Assembly: GCA_009691355.1 (NCBI GenBank)
Contig: SICW01000038.1
Coordinates: forward strand, 1 to 6,883
Direction of reading: 5' to 3'
From: Candidatus Woesearchaeota archaeon
GTDB taxonomy: Archaea > Nanobdellota > Nanobdellia > SCGC-AAA011-G17 > GW2011-AR17
DNA length: 6,883 nt
Within the stretch, counting starts at the first letter, position 1. The number at the start of each line of letters is the position of its first letter. This document shows, in pieces, positions 4,572 through 6,883 of this stretch. The position numbers and the translations under genes are program-made. The notes below the pieces were generated by a model. That model did no database searches. It worked only from the letters and a program-made list of their open reading frames with translations, and was not told the DNA's origin.

Positions 4572-5959
4572 TGAAACTAGACCTCATACAACCCAGGCAT
4601 AATTATGCTGCGAAAGAAGGAGAAGGACATGTATACATGCCAACGTCTCTATTTACTGTTGGATCTAGATTACTCACTGCTGGTCTTGATGTTACCTTTC
4701 ATGATGAAAATCTAAAACCTAGAGAGATTTCTGCTGATCATGTGGGTTTTAACCTCCTTGGTGCGCCCTATATACCAGAAGTGATAAAGCTCCAAGAGAC
4801 TATTAAAAAAGAGTCTGGAGAGAAAACATTTTTAGTTGGTGGCAGAGTTATTTCTGGTTTAAATCCGAGTCAATTAGAGAAGTTATTTGGCAATTCTACA
4901 TATAATGGAAATGATGACACTATATTAACTAAAGTTTTTGGTATTGATGTGAGAGAGTTAGTTCCTTCAGAAAAAACGTCCCTTATTCCTGCGTACGAAA
5001 GGTTAGAAGATGAAGTTATGAAAGAATACCTTTCAAGAGAATTTTCCCTGTATGTATCACAGGGTTGCAAATTCGCCTGTGATTTTTGTGCGGCAGTAAG
5101 AACCTATAAAGATCCAGAAACGGGAGAAATAGTCAAAGTCAAAGAAGTGTATAGGGATATAGATATAATTAAAACAGATGTAGATTATTTAGTTCGAAAG
5201 GCAAAAAATTTTGGTTTAGATCAGCTCCAATTGTATATGTCTAATCTTGATGTATTCCAGACACCCACAAAACTTCTTCAATTTGCGTATGCTATGCAAG
5301 AAGTTCAAAAAAATCATCCTGGTTTTAGAATAGACCTTCGTGGTCTAGCTACAGTAGACTCATTTTTACACGCAAGGGAAAGTTTACCTCGAAGTATAGA
5401 AGAACTTGTGAATGCTGGTTTTCATACCGTTGGTTTTGGTATTGATGGTTGGACGAAAGATGTGTGGAAGGCAGTAAAGAAAGGGCACAATAGCGAAGAG
5501 AAATGTTTAGATGCAATTCGATCAAGTAAACAAGATTTTAGAATGATCCCAGAAATTTTAATGGTTTTTGGACATCCAGCAGCTGATTCTGAAGCATCCC
5601 TTAGTGCTGCATATGGTATAACACAAATGGCAATTGAAGCATACGGAGCAATTCCCAGACCTCACGTCTCAAAATCTTTTATTCCTGGAAATAATGGTTG
5701 GAGATCAATAGACCATAAAAAGGCAATAGAAAGTATCTTAGAAGATACAGAATCATTCCAGTCATTAGATTTTACAGCACTCCCTTCATCAGTAACCCAT
5801 CCAAATCCAAGAATAAGAAAATTAGCAACAAAATATTTTTTAGAGATGTGCAAACTTCCTGGAAATACGACGCAATATGTAAAATCAATAACCCCAGATT
5901 TAGGACAGAAAGAAAGAGAAGAAGTGAGAAAATTTAATGAAGGTCGTTTTGACCGTTAA
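4571..5959 (+). CDS. Radical SAM protein with B12-binding-like N-terminal domain, substrate unknown
   Basis: 462-residue enzyme. Residues 1-130 look like the Rossmann-type cobalamin-binding domain of B12-radical SAM proteins: LIQPRHNY at 5-12, a YMPTSLFTVGSRLLTAGLDV stretch at 22-41 matching the usual P-x-L-x-x-x-L-x-x-x-G-x-x-V pattern, HVGFNLLG at 57-64, and FLVGG at 87-91. The cobalamin-ligand motif DxHxxG is absent, as in several subfamilies, so B12 binding is uncertain. The radical SAM core begins with SQGCKFACDFC, whose C166-x3-C170-x2-C173 holds the [4Fe-4S] cluster and cleaves S-adenosylmethionine to a 5'-deoxyadenosyl radical. FGIDGWTKDVWKAVKKGHN (289-307) matches the GxESGxxxVLxxxxKG strand-helix of the barrel. 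Only two other cysteines follow the triad, so no auxiliary cluster is evident. An upstream ATG at 4466 would add 35 residues translated from the promoter region and is rejected. It is divergent from the Lrp-type regulator. Reaction and substrate are not recognisable. Confidence 0.88.
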   Translation: MKLDLIQPRHNYAAKEGEGHVYMPTSLFTVGSRLLTAGLDVTFHDENLKPREISADHVGFNLLGAPYIPEVIKLQETIKKESGEKTFLVGGRVISGLNPSQLEKLFGNSTYNGNDDTILTKVFGIDVRELVPSEKTSLIPAYERLEDEVMKEYLSREFSLYVSQGCKFACDFCAAVRTYKDPETGEIVKVKEVYRDIDIIKTDVDYLVRKAKNFGLDQLQLYMSNLDVFQTPTKLLQFAYAMQEVQKNHPGFRIDLRGLATVDSFLHARESLPRSIEELVNAGFHTVGFGIDGWTKDVWKAVKKGHNSEEKCLDAIRSSKQDFRMIPEILMVFGHPAADSEASLSAAYGITQMAIEAYGAIPRPHVSKSFIPGNNGWRSIDHKKAIESILEDTESFQSLDFTALPSSVTHPNPRIRKLATKYFLEMCKLPGNTTQYVKSITPDLGQKEREEVRKFNEGRFDR

Positions 5960-6016
5960 AAACTAAGGAAAAGCTGCTCTAGAAGAAATCTCTTGGAATC
6001 TAAATCTGTAGGAATC

Positions 6017-6025
6017 TTTATATAA
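6017..6025 (+). promoter_or_regulatory. TATA promoter of ndk
   Basis: TTTATATAA preceded by AGGAATC (6010-6016), a modest BRE. Transcription would be expected to start near 6045-6050, leaving a leader of about 20 nt with the ribosome binding site. It lies in the 108-bp gap after the radical SAM gene. GGAATCT occurs twice just upstream and at the TATA edge (5995-6001 and 6011-6017). Confidence 0.78.
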
Positions 6026-6055
6026 CTTCATTTTTTCTTTATACTTATTTTTATT

Positions 6056-6060
6056 GGAGG
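6056..6060 (+). promoter_or_regulatory. Ribosome binding site GGAGG of ndk
   Basis: GGAGG sits 7 nt upstream of the ATG at 6068, the same spacing as for L7Ae, and fixes this start. It suggests efficient translation of a housekeeping gene. Confidence 0.85.
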
Positions 6061-6067
6061 ATATACA

Positions 6068-6649
6068 ATGACAACTGAACAAACATTAATTATTCTAAAA
6101 CCAGACACAATCCAACGTGGATTAGTTGGGGAGATCATTCAAAGGATAGAAAAAACAACTCTCAAGATTGTTGCCATGAAAATGGTGTACGCAAATAAAG
6201 CACAAGCTGGTGAACATTATGCTGATGACCAAGAGTGGCTTATAAGCGTAGGACAAAAAACATTACAATCTGCAGAAAAGAAAGGAATAAAACTTTCTCG
6301 TACCGCCCTTGAACAAGGACAATGGGTTCGCCAAATGCTCATGGATTATATTACTATGAGCCCTTCTGTATGCCTGGTTATTGAAGGCCATGGTGCAGTA
6401 GCAAAGATCCGTATGCTCTGTGGTGGAACAAGTCCGCAAGAAGCAATGCCAGGAACTATTCGTGGTGACTTTGCAGTGGATTCCTATATGCTTGCAGATA
6501 CCTCTGAAAGACCGGTGCAGAACCTCATTCATGCTTCTGGAACAGTAGAAGAAGCAAAGAGAGAAATTAAAATCTGGTTTACTGAAAAAGAAATTCATGT
6601 CTTTAAGCGGGTAGATGAAGATCTTATCTACAGAAAAGGTTCTTTTTAA
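6068..6649 (+). CDS. ndk: Nucleoside diphosphate kinase, long form with internal insertion
   Basis: 193-residue NDK, which transfers the gamma phosphate from NTPs to NDPs through a phosphohistidine and so balances nucleotide pools. The start TLIILKPDTIQRGLVGEII (6-24) contains the ATP-contacting Lys11. The nucleotide-site segment MPGTIRGDFAVD (127-138) is intact, and the active-site His155 lies in QNLIHASGTVEEAKREI (151-167). Most NDKs read HxSDS where this has HASGT. The family is normally 130-155 residues. The extra length is an insertion at about 53-93 (EWLISVGQKTLQSAEKKGIK through VRQMLMDYI), between the Kpn-loop region and the central strand, followed by SPSVCLVIEG (98-107). From memory this form occurs in DPANN archaea and CPR bacteria, so it is probably functional. 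Its own TATA box and GGAGG drive it, and its stop overlaps that of the convergent regulator gene by 4 bp. Confidence 0.96.
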   Translation: MTTEQTLIILKPDTIQRGLVGEIIQRIEKTTLKIVAMKMVYANKAQAGEHYADDQEWLISVGQKTLQSAEKKGIKLSRTALEQGQWVRQMLMDYITMSPSVCLVIEGHGAVAKIRMLCGGTSPQEAMPGTIRGDFAVDSYMLADTSERPVQNLIHASGTVEEAKREIKIWFTEKEIHVFKRVDEDLIYRKGSF

Positions 6650-6883
6650 ATTTGTAATTTTTTATCTATTTCTTTCGCTATTTCTTCTAAATTATCATAT
6701 GCAGAGAGTACATCTTGTTTCATCTTTTTCAATGTAGATGCGAGATTCTTTTCTCGTAGTGCATACTTCCCATCTTCAATAATGACAAGTCCGTTAGAAA
6801 TCAGTTTTTCTAAATGATGAATGACTGTTGCCCTGCTCAGGTCTAACTTGTATGCTAATTCATCAGAAGACAATAGTTTTTTA
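6646..6883 (-). CDS. ArsR-like winged-helix regulator, 5' partial
   Basis: Only the last 78 codons are visible. The frame stays open to the window edge (reading KKL before LSSDEL), so the start lies beyond 6883 and the internal TTG at 6873-6871 is not the true start. The helix-turn-helix is clear: SSDELAYKLDLSRATVIHHL followed by EKLISNGLV matches the ArsR/MarR-like pattern ELAxxLxxSRxTVxxHLxxLxxxGLV. The wing IIEDGKYALRE follows. The last 45 residues are charged and helical (KKMKQDVLSAYDNLEEIAKE), a probable coiled coil for dimerisation. No cysteine metal-site motif is visible, so metal sensing is not supported. It probably regulates genes outside the window. The stop codon overlaps the ndk stop by 4 bp on the opposite strand. 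Confidence 0.82.
   Translation of the reverse strand, partial: KKLLSSDELAYKLDLSRATVIHHLEKLISNGLVIIEDGKYALREKNLASTLKKMKQDVLSAYDNLEEIAKEIDKKLQI

Noticed and set aside
5942..5954. Short hairpin GGTC-N5-GACC at the end of the radical SAM gene as a terminator
   Set aside because: The stem is only 4 bp, lies before the stop codon, and has no T tract after it. The T6 at 6031-6036 is a better terminator candidate.

Overview
The window comes from an archaeon. It carries the archaeal/eukaryotic-type ribosomal proteins L7Ae, S28e and L24e, archaeal TATA-box promoters, GGAGG ribosome binding sites and oligo-T terminator-like tracts. The DNA is AT-rich and tightly packed. The nucleoside diphosphate kinase has the longer, insert-bearing form I associate with DPANN archaea and CPR bacteria. 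A DPANN lineage such as Woesearchaeota or Pacearchaeota is my best guess, but that placement is inference.

Layout: (1) 1-2525, plus strand: a 5'-truncated ABC1/UbiB-family kinase-like protein with two C-terminal membrane helices, a small lysine-rich phasin-like protein overlapping it by 4 bp, and a VIT1/CCC1-type metal transporter 12 bp further on. These three look like one operon. (2) 2526-3480: a TATA promoter drives L7Ae-S28e-L24e, with overlapping reading frames (14 bp and 1 bp), ending in a T8 tract. (3) 3487-5959: a divergent pair, namely a double-length Lrp/AsnC-type regulator on the minus strand and a radical SAM protein with a B12-binding-like N-terminus on the plus strand. Only 97 bp lie between their start codons. 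(4) 5960-6649: a TATA promoter, a strong ribosome binding site and nucleoside diphosphate kinase. (5) 6646-6883, minus strand: the C-terminal part of an ArsR-like winged-helix regulator, whose stop overlaps the ndk stop.

In many archaea ndk directly follows L7Ae-S28e-L24e. Here the regulator/radical SAM pair sits between L24e and ndk, and ndk has its own promoter. The 97-bp divergent region is the most unusual non-coding stretch. It has one TATA-like box for each direction, each centred about 26 bp from the corresponding start codon and without a ribosome binding site, which suggests leaderless mRNAs. It also has a perfect 17-bp palindrome touching the radical SAM start codon, a related half-site in inverted orientation on the other side, and a 10-bp palindrome next to the regulator start. 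The simplest reading is that the tandem Lrp-type protein controls itself and the radical SAM gene. The radical SAM substrate cannot be named from sequence alone.

No RNA gene, CRISPR array, insertion sequence or broken gene was seen. The two genes at the window edges are cut only by the window.
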